A stretch of 64,000 nt of DNA from JAENVU01 sp963765075 (GCA_963765075.1 CAVXVA010000003.1:248001-312000); one strand, 5' to 3'. Positions 25,891 to 34,473 are shown, numbered from the stretch's first letter. Notes: generated from the letters alone by a model not told the origin. Program-made: numbers and translations.

Positions 25891-26699
25891 TGAGCTTCCA
25901 CGATCCCGACCACGGGCGGTCGATCGCCCGCTATCTGGGCCTCACCATGCGGGAGGTAGGTCCACCCGTGCCGGGTCGTGCCGAACTCGTCGGGGAGGCA
26001 CCCGCCGCCGACCACCTGCGCGGCCCCGACGGCGGTATTGCGTTCGGCGGGTTGCTGACCCTCGCCGACAGCGTCGGTGGTTTGTGCAGCGGACTCGGCG
26101 TCCTGCCGGATTGGATCGTCTCGACCAATCTGATGCTGCGTTCGGTCCGGCGAGAGGTGATCGGACCGATTGGGGTGGCCGCGACGACCCTCCGAGTCGG
26201 AAGCCGCGCCGTCATCACTCAGGTCACGCTGCGCGACCGCGGCGCCGCCGACGTCACGATCGCGACGGGGACGTTGACCGCAGCGGTCCTCCAACCCGCG
26301 GATGGGCCACCGGTGTACGAGCGGCCACTCGTCCTCGCCAGTTCCCCGCCCGATCCGGCGACGACGCCGCCGTTCTCGGAATTCCTCGACGTTCGGGCGA
26401 CGACCGCGGATCAACTCGCGATCGACATCACTGACGAGTTGCGCAACCCCTGGGGCATCCTCCACGGCGGAGCCACCGCGGCACTGGTGGATCTCGTGGG
26501 ACTCCACGCCGTCGCCGGTCGGGCCACGACCGATGCCGTGCTCCACTTCGTGAGCCCCGGCCGCGTCGGCCCGATCACCGCGACGGCCACGCACCTGGGC
26601 ACTCGCGCCGACGGCCACCTGCTCCGTATCGAAGTCCGCGACACCGGCGCCGACGACCGCCTCGTGGCCACGGCGATGACGACCGTGGCACCCACCTGA
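25887..26699 (+). CDS. Double-hotdog thioesterase-like protein (second of a pair)
   Basis: 270 residues, again two hotdog domains, distantly related to the preceding gene product. Domain one shows GGIAFGGLLTLADSVGGLCSGLG and domain two NPWGILHGGATAALVDLVGLHAVAG with VLHFVSPGRVGPITATA. The GILHGG motif is the usual PaaI active-site start, so the second domain is the better catalytic candidate. It starts within the last codons of the upstream gene, implying coupled translation. It converges on the small membrane protein gene 16 bp away. Confidence 0.82.
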   Translation: MMSFHDPDHGRSIARYLGLTMREVGPPVPGRAELVGEAPAADHLRGPDGGIAFGGLLTLADSVGGLCSGLGVLPDWIVSTNLMLRSVRREVIGPIGVAATTLRVGSRAVITQVTLRDRGAADVTIATGTLTAAVLQPADGPPVYERPLVLASSPPDPATTPPFSEFLDVRATTADQLAIDITDELRNPWGILHGGATAALVDLVGLHAVAGRATTDAVLHFVSPGRVGPITATATHLGTRADGHLLRIEVRDTGADDRLVATAMTTVAPT

Positions 26700-26715
26700 G
26701 CGTTTCCGGCCGGAA

Positions 26716-27090
26716 TCAGATTGATTCCGACGAAAGTTGTTTGGCCAACATCAGGTGCGCGCCCGACGATGCGGCGGCGAGCACCCCCAGCACGCGGCCC
26801 CGCCAACCCAAACGACGAGCGGTCAGGTTCACCACGGCATCGAGTCCGTCGGCCACCGCGATCATCGACACCCAGTTCGCGCCACCGTGGCGCTCCCCGA
26901 CTGCGATCGCCGCGCCCGCCCCCAGTGCCACTTCGCGTGCGCCCATCATCCGACTGATCGCGGCGGCGGCCGGCTCCGAAACCTCCCGGCCATAGATCGG
27001 CCCGAACGCCACGCGGGGCGACGCCATCATGACGAGGCCCATCCCGACCCGGGTCCGTGACACGTAGAGCGCAAACTTTCGCAGGTCCAT
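26716..27090 (-). CDS. Small membrane protein of unknown function
   Basis: 124 residues with about three hydrophobic spans (RTRVGMGLVMMASP, EVALGAGAAIAVG, VLGVLAAASSGAHLMLA) and a conserved-looking ISRMMGAREVALG stretch. This pattern is common in short actinobacterial membrane proteins, but no family was recognised. It follows the Gfo/Idh gene by 25 bp on the same strand and is probably co-transcribed. The last codons overlap a 17 bp palindrome (26712-26728). Confidence 0.72.
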   Translation of the reverse strand: MDLRKFALYVSRTRVGMGLVMMASPRVAFGPIYGREVSEPAAAAISRMMGAREVALGAGAAIAVGERHGGANWVSMIAVADGLDAVVNLTARRLGWRGRVLGVLAAASSGAHLMLAKQLSSESI

Positions 27091-27115
27091 GGTCGTCGAT
27101 CCTCGCAGAAATCGT

Positions 27116-28120
27116 TCAGCCGGTCGGGATCGACGGCTCGCGAGCCGCGAGGCCGGCAGCCCGGTAGACCGCGTCGATCACCGCCATGTTCGCCACGGCA
27201 GTACTCGGCGGCGTGAGGTTCGTGTCCTCGCCCCGCACCGCCGCGGCAAACGCGTCGAGTTGATAGGCGTAGGTCGGCCGCTTGGCGCCGTCGACCCGAA
27301 TGCGTTCCTTCGTCCCACCCCGGCGCACCGTCATCCGGTACCCGAGCTGCGGACCCGTCGGGTTGAAGACGCGCAGTTCCCCCTCGCTCCCCACGACCCG
27401 GACCCCCACCTTCAAGAGCGTGCTCGACCACAGCGCGCACGTCATCGTGCCGGTCGCCCCCGACGGATAGCGCAGCTCCGCCTTCATCCACCGGTCGACC
27501 TCCGGACGGGCCAGGCGTGCGGTGGCCGAGACGACCTCGGGCTCCTCGCCCGCGACGAGGCGGTTCATGTGCAACGCGTAGCAGCCGGTATCCATCGTGG
27601 CGCCGCCGGCCAGATCAAGGCGGTACCGGATGTCCTTGGGGAGTGGGAGCGGGATACACATCGAACTCTCGATGTGCTTCAGCTCGCCGATCTCGCCGCG
27701 CCGGACGACATCGACCATCATCGCCGCGACCGGGTGATATCGATAGTGGAAGGCCTCCATCACGACGAGCCCACTCGCCGACGCGGCGGCCGCCACCGCC
27801 TCGGCTTCGGCCCGGTTCGCCGTGAACGGCTTTTCGCACAGCACGTGCTTGCCCGCCGCCAGGGCCGCCGTGGTCCACTCACCGTGGAGCCCGTTGGGCA
27901 GAGGGTTGTAGACGGCGTCGATCTCCGGGTCGGCGATCAGCGCAGCGTAGGAATCGAACGTGCGAGGGATGTCGTGCTTGGCCGCGAAGGACCGGGCGCG
28001 AGATTCATCCCGAGCGGCGACCGCGATGACGTCGACACCGTCGACGAGTCGGGCCGGCTTGATCAGCGCCGCCGGAGTGATCCGTGCCGCGCCGAGTGTG
28101 CCAATGCGAAGAGAAGCCAT
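27116..28120 (-). CDS. Gfo/Idh/MocA-family oxidoreductase
   Basis: NAD(P)-dependent dehydrogenase acting on a sugar, inositol or a related polyol, 334 residues. The Rossmann start is RIGTLGAARITPAALIKP, with DAVYNPLPNGLHGEW and the catalytic-lysine motif CEKPFTANRAEAE near residue 95. The substrate-side motif AFHYRYHP and GGATMDTGCYALHM follow. It is intact, unlike the second Gfo/Idh gene at 17.7-18.8 kb, and the two are not close in sequence. ATG at 28120 or GTG at 28123. Substrate unknown. Confidence 0.88.
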   Translation of the reverse strand: MASLRIGTLGAARITPAALIKPARLVDGVDVIAVAARDESRARSFAAKHDIPRTFDSYAALIADPEIDAVYNPLPNGLHGEWTTAALAAGKHVLCEKPFTANRAEAEAVAAAASASGLVVMEAFHYRYHPVAAMMVDVVRRGEIGELKHIESSMCIPLPLPKDIRYRLDLAGGATMDTGCYALHMNRLVAGEEPEVVSATARLARPEVDRWMKAELRYPSGATGTMTCALWSSTLLKVGVRVVGSEGELRVFNPTGPQLGYRMTVRRGGTKERIRVDGAKRPTYAYQLDAFAAAVRGEDTNLTPPSTAVANMAVIDAVYRAAGLAAREPSIPTG

Positions 28121-28212
28121 CACGGGACCCTAGGGCGCAGGTCGGCGCGTCGGTCCGAGCGAACGCGAGGTCCGATCGCGCACGGCCCGGAGGAAGCCCG
28201 TAGCCTGTCGGC

Positions 28213-28581
28213 GTGCCCGACTTTGCCGACGATCCCACGACCGAACTCGAACGCAAGGCGCGGGCGCTCGCGCTCACCGCCTTCGCCGAGTCGGTCACCT
28301 ACGTCATCCTGTTCACCTTCTGGATCATCGTGCCCAATGCCGCCGGCAAAGCCATCGCCGGATCGGTGCACGGGATGATCTGGCTCACGTTCTGCTCCAT
28401 GGTGATCATGATCACGCCGGCGATGAAGTGGACGTGGAAGTACACGGTGGTGGTCATCGTGTTGGGCCCGATCGGTGGACTCATGGTGTGGCATCGCATC
28501 CGGCGCGACGGGGTTCCCGCTCCCACCCCGCGGCCCGCGAAGAGTGCCATCACCACTCCGAGCGCGCAGCCATCTCGGTAA
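28213..28581 (+). CDS. DUF3817-like membrane protein
   Basis: 122 residues with three or four hydrophobic helices. The N-terminal helix FAESVTYVILFTFWIIVPNAAGKAIAGSVHGMIWL carries the E-S-x-T/TYVILF and VHG features of DUF3817 proteins. A positively charged WHRIRRDG loop and a Pro/Ala-rich tail end it. It starts at GTG 28213, 92 bp from the divergent Gfo/Idh gene. Role unknown; the family is common in Actinobacteria. Confidence 0.72.
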   Translation: MPDFADDPTTELERKARALALTAFAESVTYVILFTFWIIVPNAAGKAIAGSVHGMIWLTFCSMVIMITPAMKWTWKYTVVVIVLGPIGGLMVWHRIRRDGVPAPTPRPAKSAITTPSAQPSR

Positions 28582-28698
28582 TCTCACGTCCCGCGTCCAG
28601 GCGCTGACCGATACGCGGCATTCGCGACGTGACATAGGTCGAATGACCTCCGGAAAGCCGTCGGCTGGTCCCGCGAGTCACTAGGGTCATAGGACCGG

Positions 28699-28772
28699 CG
28701 ATCGGGAGCGGAGCCCGATCGAACCCACAACGTTCTGCCTTTGGTCGCTGACGTCATCGTGCCCCTGCGGGG
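28699..28772 (+). promoter_or_regulatory. Structured 5' leader of the secreted CAP-propeller gene
   Basis: Within the 233 bp before the CAP-domain gene, CGATCGGG pairs perfectly with CCCGATCG (28699-28721) and CCCC pairs with GGGG (28762-28772). Paired elements in a long leader ahead of an exported wall protein recall cyclic-dinucleotide riboswitches. The conserved cores of the ydaO or GEMM classes could not be matched, so no class is claimed. Confidence 0.35.
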
Positions 28773-28814
28773 TATGTCCGTCTGGCCTGGCCTGGCAGCG
28801 GAGGGACGAGACAG

Positions 28815-29981
28815 ATGCGTCGATTGTTCGCAGCACTACTCATTACGGCCACCGCAACTCTGGCCTTCGGCACCGTCCAACCGGCGGCGGCCACCGACCC
28901 CGGTGCGGAAGCCGACTTCACCAACCGGGTCAACGCGTTGCGCGCATCACATGGTTTGGGATCGCTCGCAACTCACAGCGTGCTCACGGCGAAGGCCCAG
29001 GCCTGGGCCCAGCACATGGCCAACAGCAGCTGCCTGTGCCATTCCAATCTTCCCGACGGCGTCACGGTCGGCTGGCGCAAGCTCGGTGAGAACATCGGTC
29101 GAGGGCCCTCGGTCGCCGACGTGTACAACGCGTTGGGCGCGTCACCGACCCACTTCGCACATTTCGTCGACCCGGCATTCCGTTGGATTGGCGTCGGCGT
29201 CGCGTACGGGAACGGACAGCTGTACGTTGCCCAGGTCTTCATGGACGGCAGCCCGCCCCCCGCACCGAACCCGCTCCTCGCCCTTGACAGTCGCGGCACG
29301 GCGATCGCCGCCCGCGCGCAAGGCGGATTCTGGATCCTGAACGGCAATGGTTCGGTCGTGGCGGTCGAGGGTGCGCCCGCCTACGGCGGGCCGAGCCTCC
29401 CCACCGGTTTCGCCCGAGACATCGCCGCCATGCCCGACGGCAACGGCTACGTGGTCCTCGACATCCTGGGCGGCGTCCATCGCTTCGGCAGCGCGATCTT
29501 CGCGTTCAGTGGTGTTGGCGGACCCTGGTTCGGCTTCGACATCGCCCGGAGTATCGCCGTCACCCCCGATGGTCGTGGGTTCACCGTCTTGGACGGATTC
29601 GGAGGCCGCCACAGCTTCGGATCAGCCCGCCGGCTGAGCGGCGGTCCGTACTGGCGAGGTTGGGACATTGCTCGATCGCTCGCCTACCGGTCCGACGGAT
29701 CGCTGTACGAGCTCGATGGATTCGGAACCGTCTGGAACCTCGGCGGCGCCAAGAACTACGGGTCTGCGTACTTCGGATGGAATATCGCCCGGGACCTCAC
29801 CGTCGCCGCCGACGGCAGCGGCTACGTGGTGGTGGATGGCTTCGGCGGTATGCACCGATTCGGATCGGCACGGGCGACCGCGCCGATGCCGTACCAGGCG
29901 ATCGATCGCTGGCGGTCGGTCTCCCAGCAGTCCGGCACGATCCTCGCCCTCCGCAACGACGGGTTCCCGGTTCGCGTCTGA
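28815..29981 (+). CDS. Secreted CAP-domain protein with C-terminal propeller-like repeats
   Basis: 388 residues: signal peptide (RRLFAALLITATATLAFGTVQPAAA), a CAP/SCP domain at about 28-150 (DFTNRVNALRASHGL, AQAWAQHMANSSCLCHSNL, GENIGRGPSVADVYNAL, VGVAYGNGQLYVAQVF), then repeats of about 40-45 residues. Each repeat carries an AxxPDGxGYxVLDxxGGxHRFGSA pattern, about five copies. The repeats look like the WD/YD-type units that follow CAP domains in Actinobacteria and probably bind the cell surface. Two Cys (SCLC) may form a disulfide. An unusual leader precedes the ATG. Confidence 0.86.
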   Translation: MRRLFAALLITATATLAFGTVQPAAATDPGAEADFTNRVNALRASHGLGSLATHSVLTAKAQAWAQHMANSSCLCHSNLPDGVTVGWRKLGENIGRGPSVADVYNALGASPTHFAHFVDPAFRWIGVGVAYGNGQLYVAQVFMDGSPPPAPNPLLALDSRGTAIAARAQGGFWILNGNGSVVAVEGAPAYGGPSLPTGFARDIAAMPDGNGYVVLDILGGVHRFGSAIFAFSGVGGPWFGFDIARSIAVTPDGRGFTVLDGFGGRHSFGSARRLSGGPYWRGWDIARSLAYRSDGSLYELDGFGTVWNLGGAKNYGSAYFGWNIARDLTVAADGSGYVVVDGFGGMHRFGSARATAPMPYQAIDRWRSVSQQSGTILALRNDGFPVRV

Positions 29982-29997
29982 GTCACGACACGCGTGC

Positions 29998-31008
29998 TCA
30001 GGTCGGATCGGCGACCTTGATGATCAGCTTGCCGGAATGGTCGCCGGTGAAGAGCCGGTTCAACGTCTCCGGCGCATGCTCGAGGCCATCCACTTCCTCG
30101 ATGGCGTATTTGACCCGGCCCTCGGCCACCAGCGGTGCCAGGCCGAGGATCGCGTCGAGGAACCGATCGATGTAGTCCAGGATCAGGAACCCCTGCATCC
30201 GGGCCCGTTTCATGATCAGGTTGTCGGTGTGGCGGATGCCGACGGGGTCGTCGTCGTTGTACGTCGAGATCGCTCCGCAACAGGCGATGCGAGCCCCGAT
30301 CGCAAGATTGTCCAGCACCGCCTCGAGGATCTCGCCACCGACGTTGTCGAAGTAGACGTCGATGCCGTCGGGGCACAGTGCTGCGAGGCGATCGGGCACC
30401 GACTCCGTCTTGTAGTTGATGCACGCGTCGAAGCCGAGTTCGTCGACGACCCAGCGGCACTTCTCGTCACTCCCGGCGATCCCGACGACGAGGGCCGCAC
30501 CCTTGATCTTCGCGAGCTGGCCGGCCACCGACCCCACTCCCCCGGCGGCACCGGACACGACGACCACGTCGCCGGCGCCGACCTCGCACACGTCCTCGAT
30601 CCCGAACCACGCGGTCACACCGGTGCTCCCGTAGATCGACAAGAGGTCGTTGATCTCGAGACCGGGTGGCACGACGTTGGCGAGGTCGTCACCCTGCAGG
30701 AGCCAGTAGTCCTGCCACCCCGGCATGCCGAGCACCAGATCCCCTGGAGCGAATCCTTCACGACGCGACTCGACCACTTGCGCAAGTCCGGCGGCCCGCA
30801 CCACTGCGCCGATCTCGACGGCCGGAAGATACGAGTCGGCCTCGCGCATCCAGATCCGGTTCGTGGGATCCACCGACAGCGAGAGCACTCGCAACACCAC
30901 CTCCCCGTCGCCCGGAACCGGGATCGGCTCCTCCACCCGACGCACACACTCTTCGGTCACCATGCCGTGGGGACGGGCGGCGAGCAGGATCCGACGGTTC
31001 GAAGTCAT
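29998..31008 (-). CDS. Zinc-free MDR NADPH oxidoreductase (PTGR/curcumin reductase type)
   Basis: Medium-chain dehydrogenase/reductase of 336 residues that would reduce enone or alkenal double bonds with NADPH. The nucleotide-binding motif is VVVSGAAGGVGSVAGQLAKIKG, with DVYFDNVGGEILEAVL and RIACCGAISTYN later, all hallmarks of the leukotriene B4 12-hydroxydehydrogenase group. Zinc ligands are absent. The ATG at 31008 was chosen over an upstream frame that would enter the divergent oxygenase promoter. Substrate unknown. Confidence 0.9.
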   Translation of the reverse strand: MTSNRRILLAARPHGMVTEECVRRVEEPIPVPGDGEVVLRVLSLSVDPTNRIWMREADSYLPAVEIGAVVRAAGLAQVVESRREGFAPGDLVLGMPGWQDYWLLQGDDLANVVPPGLEINDLLSIYGSTGVTAWFGIEDVCEVGAGDVVVVSGAAGGVGSVAGQLAKIKGAALVVGIAGSDEKCRWVVDELGFDACINYKTESVPDRLAALCPDGIDVYFDNVGGEILEAVLDNLAIGARIACCGAISTYNDDDPVGIRHTDNLIMKRARMQGFLILDYIDRFLDAILGLAPLVAEGRVKYAIEEVDGLEHAPETLNRLFTGDHSGKLIIKVADPT

Positions 31009-31039
31009 GCGCCAGCTTGCCACCTCGTACGCTGCCGGT

Positions 31040-31855
31040 GTGCCGATCGATCCCGCCGCGCTCATCGACCGCGATCGCTATCCGATCGACGATCTCGACC
31101 ACGCCGAGACCCGAGCGCTGATCCACCGCGCCCGTGAACAACTCGCGACGGCCGGTGTCGCCGAGTTTCCCGGGTTCGTAGGCGCGGAGGCAGTCGCGGC
31201 GATGGTGGCCGAGAGCGAACGACTCGCAGTCGGCGCTCATCATCAAGACATCATGGGGACGCCGTACCTCGAACTCCCGGACCCGGGCTGGCCGGCGGAT
31301 CATCCCCGAATGACGATGGGCCGAAGTGCACTCACGGCGCTCCCGTACGATCGGTTCGCGACCACGTCCGAACTTCGAGCGGTCTACGAGTGGGATCCGC
31401 TCCTTCGGTTCCTGGCGGCCGCGTTGGGGGTCGAAGTTCTCCACCGGTACGACGATGCGCTCGGCGCCCTGAACGTCGCGGCGATGGCCGACGGCGACGA
31501 ACTCGCGTGGCACTTCGACCACACCGACTTCGTCGTGTCGATCGCGCTCCAACCCAGCGAGGTCGGCGGCGACTTCGAGTGCGTGCCCAAGCTGCGCCGA
31601 GCCGACGACGAGGCCTACGACCGGGTTGCGGCGGTGCTCGGCGGTGCGTGCGACCACGACATCACGACCGTACCCATGACCGCAGGCACCCTCGTGCTGT
31701 TCGCCGGCCGCACCAGCCTGCACCGGGTCACCCCGATCCGCGGGGACCGGGCCCGATACGTCGCGCTGCTCGGCTACGACACCGAACCGGGTACGTGTAG
31801 TTCGGAGCTGTTGCGGCTCGTTCGGTACGGCCGCGCCGAACCGCTCACCGTCTGA
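31040..31855 (+). CDS. 2-Oxoglutarate/Fe(II) oxygenase-like protein
   Basis: 271 residues with a cupin-fold dioxygenase pattern. The facial triad is readable as HFDHTDFVVSIALQ (HxD) and a distal His in LFAGRTSLHRVTPIRGDRARYVALLGYD, where the later Arg would bind 2-oxoglutarate. An N-terminal helix (ETRALIHRAREQLATAGVAEFPGFVG) matches hydroxylases that carry an initial capture domain. The GTG at 31040 was chosen because longer frames cross the divergent MDR gene. Hydroxylation of an amino acid or small acid is plausible; the substrate is unknown. An SDR gene follows 17 bp later. Confidence 0.75.
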   Translation: MPIDPAALIDRDRYPIDDLDHAETRALIHRAREQLATAGVAEFPGFVGAEAVAAMVAESERLAVGAHHQDIMGTPYLELPDPGWPADHPRMTMGRSALTALPYDRFATTSELRAVYEWDPLLRFLAAALGVEVLHRYDDALGALNVAAMADGDELAWHFDHTDFVVSIALQPSEVGGDFECVPKLRRADDEAYDRVAAVLGGACDHDITTVPMTAGTLVLFAGRTSLHRVTPIRGDRARYVALLGYDTEPGTCSSELLRLVRYGRAEPLTV

Positions 31856-31872
31856 CTTCTAAGGAGTGTGCT

Positions 31873-32709
31873 GTGCAGGAACTGAATGGCAAGGTGTGCG
31901 CGATCACGGGCGGGGCGAGCGGTATCGGGCTGGCCCTGGCCGAGGTGTTCGCTGCTGAGGGCATGCAACTCGCGCTGGCCGATGTCGAGCCCGGTCCGCT
32001 CGCGGAGACCGTCGCCACGTTCGAGGCGCGGGGTATCCCCACCCTCGGCGTCGAGTGTGACGTGGCCGACGCCGCGCAGGTCCAGGCCTTCGCGGCGGCA
32101 ACGTTCGCTCGGTTCGGTACGGCCGACCTCATCGTGAACAACGCCGGCGTCGGTGGGGGCAACGGACCCGCGTGGGAAATCTCCGCCGCCGGCTGGGAAT
32201 GGGCGATCAGCGTCAACCTGATGGGCGTGGTGCACGGCATCCAGGCCTTCGTCCCCCGCCTCGTCGAACAGGGGTCCGGCCACGTCATCAACACTGCGTC
32301 GCTGGCCGGGCTGAGCGGCGCACCGATGATGGCGCCGTATGTCGCGACCAAGCACGCGGTCGTCGGGTTGTCCGAGTCGCTGCATCTCGACTTCGCGATG
32401 GCGGGGCTCGATATCGGCGTCACCGTGCTGTGTCCGGCGTTCATCCGGACCCGGATCGCGGAGTCCGGCCGCAACTGGCCCGCTCGGCTCGGCGCGAGCC
32501 CGCTCCCGGCTGCGGGATCGCCGGCGGCCGAGTTCATCACTGCGCTCGTGAACGCCGGCATCGAGCCGTCGGACTACGCGGCCACGGTCCTCGACGCGGT
32601 CCGGACGAACCGCTTTTTCGTCCTGTCCGACGACGCGCACGCCGCGACGATCCAACACCGCCACGACGCCGCCCTCACCGGCGCGACCCCCGCCGCCCCG
32701 ACCCTCTAA
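31873..32709 (+). CDS. Short-chain dehydrogenase/reductase
   Basis: Classical NAD(P)-dependent SDR, 278 residues. TGGASGIG cofactor motif at about 12-19, NNAGVGGG near 90, catalytic Ser in INTASLAG and YVATK Tyr-Lys near 155-160, then CPAFIRTRI. The GTG has an AAGGAGTG ribosome site and lies 17 bp after the dioxygenase-like gene, so both are probably on one transcript. Substrate unknown. A GTTTGGC/GCCAAAC palindrome lies eight bases beyond its stop, before the convergent SMP-30 gene. Confidence 0.92.
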   Translation: MQELNGKVCAITGGASGIGLALAEVFAAEGMQLALADVEPGPLAETVATFEARGIPTLGVECDVADAAQVQAFAAATFARFGTADLIVNNAGVGGGNGPAWEISAAGWEWAISVNLMGVVHGIQAFVPRLVEQGSGHVINTASLAGLSGAPMMAPYVATKHAVVGLSESLHLDFAMAGLDIGVTVLCPAFIRTRIAESGRNWPARLGASPLPAAGSPAAEFITALVNAGIEPSDYAATVLDAVRTNRFFVLSDDAHAATIQHRHDAALTGATPAAPTL

Positions 32710-32717
32710 CCCACCTT

Positions 32718-32770
32718 CCAGCGTTTGGCGGGTGGTGACGCGGAGCGAACCACCAGGCGCCAAACGCTGG
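32718..32770. repeat. GTTTGGC/GCCAAAC palindromic repeat, copy 5
   Basis: The most complete member: left arm CCAGCGTTTGGCG, an inner GGTGGT matched by ACCACC, and right arm AGGCGCCAAACGCTGG around a GACGCGGAGCGA centre. It can form a long near-perfect hairpin. It lies between convergent genes (SDR and SMP-30), where it might also act as a terminator, but copies 1-4 occupy other contexts. Confidence 0.75.
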
Positions 32771-32773
32771 CAA

Positions 32774-33610
32774 CTAGGCGCCGGGGATGTCGACCGCACA
32801 CACCTCGATGGCGCCGCGCATCGTGACCGTCTCGGCCGGGTGACTGGCGTCGGCAGTACACACGAACAAGGTCGTGCCGTCGGCGCCACCGAGCATGCAC
32901 GCGTAGGCGCCGTTGCGGTCGACGGTGACGACGTCGGTGACTTCGCCGCCTTCGCGCACCCGCAGGACGCGGCCGGTGAGCGGACACGCCGACCAGATCG
33001 CCCCCTCGGCATCGAGGCAGATGCCGTCGGGCACTGCGCCGTCGAGCTTCGCCCACTCGCGCCGGTTCGAGAGTCCGCCGTCGGCATCGACGTCGAACGC
33101 GCTCAGACACCCTCCCCAACTCTCACCGATGATGAGCGTCCCACCATCGGGGGTGATCACGGTGCCGTTCGGAAATCGGATCTGGTCGGCCGCCACCCGG
33201 ACCGACCCGTCGGGATCCACGCGCAGCACGACGGTTGATCGAGGTTCCGCACCGCCATCGAGGTCGAACCCGAAATTGCCGACGTAGGCGCGGCCGTGCG
33301 CGTCCACCACCATGTCGTTGCAATGCCAGGGCGCGAGCCCACTGAGGTCGGCGACCTCGGTGAGTGACCCGTCGGCGTATCGCAACAACCGCCGGTCGTC
33401 CATCGACACGATGAGGAGACGACCCTCGAGATCCCACCCCAACCCGGAGGGTCGTGCGGCCACCTCGACCACGAGTTCGAGCGCACCGTCGGCGGTCATC
33501 GACCACACCTTGGCGTCGTGTTGGTCCGAGAAGTACAACCGATCCGCCCGCCAGCGCGGGCCCTCCGGGAACCGGAGCCCTTCGACGAGCACCGAGGTTG
33601 TTCGCTCCAT
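32774..33610 (-). CDS. SMP-30/gluconolactonase/LRE-like protein
   Basis: Six-bladed beta-propeller lactonase of 278 residues. Metal ligands are visible in the family order: Glu in LRFPEGPRW, Asn in WHCNDMVVDAHGRAYVGN, and Asp in VPDGICLDAEGAIWSAC. It could hydrolyse a sugar or gluconate-type lactone in the cytoplasm. Its stop lies four bases beyond palindromic repeat copy 5. It is followed by pirin on the same strand across 26 bp. Confidence 0.9.
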   Translation of the reverse strand: MERTTSVLVEGLRFPEGPRWRADRLYFSDQHDAKVWSMTADGALELVVEVAARPSGLGWDLEGRLLIVSMDDRRLLRYADGSLTEVADLSGLAPWHCNDMVVDAHGRAYVGNFGFDLDGGAEPRSTVVLRVDPDGSVRVAADQIRFPNGTVITPDGGTLIIGESWGGCLSAFDVDADGGLSNRREWAKLDGAVPDGICLDAEGAIWSACPLTGRVLRVREGGEVTDVVTVDRNGAYACMLGGADGTTLFVCTADASHPAETVTMRGAIEVCAVDIPGA

Positions 33611-33636
33611 CCGCGGAGTCTCGCGCGGCGGCCGGG

Positions 33637-34473
33637 TCAGCGCGTGATGAGCCCGAACCGCCCGGTGCGGTAGTCGTCGATGGCCTCCTCGATCTCCGCC
33701 GCGGTGTTCATCACAAACGGGCCGTACCGGGCGATCGGTTCCCGCAGCGGTGCGCCCGCGAGGACGAGGTACTCCCCGACGGCGACTCCCGGGTTCTCGA
33801 TACGAAGGGCGTCACCATCGGCCGCGAACACCCGCAACGTCCCGTCACCCGGGCCACCGAACGTGTAGACGAGCGCGGTGTGCTCGGCAGGGATGGCGAT
33901 CGTCGCCGACGCGTCGGCGGCGAGGGTGACATGGAAATAGCTGACGGGCGAGTGCGTCACCACCGGCCCGGTGACCCCGGCGTAGGTTCCCGCGATCACG
34001 CGCACGACGCTGCCGGCTTCGGCGACGGTAGGAATCTGATCGGCGCGGAACTCCTGGTAGTGCGGCGCGGTGAGCTTGTCCCGCTGGGGAAGGTTGACCC
34101 ACAACTGAAAGCCGTGCATCCGACCACCGTCGGTGAGGAGTTCCCGGGCCGGCATCTCCGAATGGATCACGCCGGAACCCGCAGTCATCCACTGCACCGC
34201 TCCGGGGCCGATCCGGCCCGCGTTCCCGGCGGAGTCTTCGTGTTCGGTCGCACCCTCGATCACGTACGTGACCGTCTCGAACCCGCGGTGCGGGTGATCG
34301 GGCGCCCCTTTGGCCTCACCCGGCTCCACGTCGACGGGTCCCATCTCGTCGAGCAGCAAGAACGGGTCGATCTGGCTCAGCCGGGGCGTCGGAAACGGCC
34401 GGCGGACCACGAACCCCGCACCCTCGGTCTGGCGGTGCGCCTCGATGGTGGCCATGACGGTACGTGTGCCCAT
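33637..34473 (-). CDS. Pirin-family bicupin protein
   Basis: 278 residues with the two cupin domains of the pirin family. The N-terminal metal-binding motif is DHPHRGFETVTYVIEG with the later MHGFQLWVNLPQRDK, and the C-terminal half has ARYGPFVMNTAAEIEEAI. It could be an iron-dependent quercetinase-like enzyme or a redox regulator. The ATG at 34473 carries a good AGGGAGGA site, which rules out the longer frame. It is divergent from the thioesterase gene across a region with short repeats. Confidence 0.9.
   Translation of the reverse strand: MGTRTVMATIEAHRQTEGAGFVVRRPFPTPRLSQIDPFLLLDEMGPVDVEPGEAKGAPDHPHRGFETVTYVIEGATEHEDSAGNAGRIGPGAVQWMTAGSGVIHSEMPARELLTDGGRMHGFQLWVNLPQRDKLTAPHYQEFRADQIPTVAEAGSVVRVIAGTYAGVTGPVVTHSPVSYFHVTLAADASATIAIPAEHTALVYTFGGPGDGTLRVFAADGDALRIENPGVAVGEYLVLAGAPLREPIARYGPFVMNTAAEIEEAIDDYRTGRFGLITR

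Noticed and set aside
26712..26728. GGAATCA-GAT-TGATTCC palindrome as a second KstR-type operator.
   Set aside because: It lies between convergent gene ends and overlaps the 3' end of a gene, with no promoter to control.
28582..28814. A c-di-AMP (ydaO) or c-di-GMP riboswitch before the CAP gene.
   Set aside because: The conserved core sequences could not be matched by eye. Only generic stems were seen.
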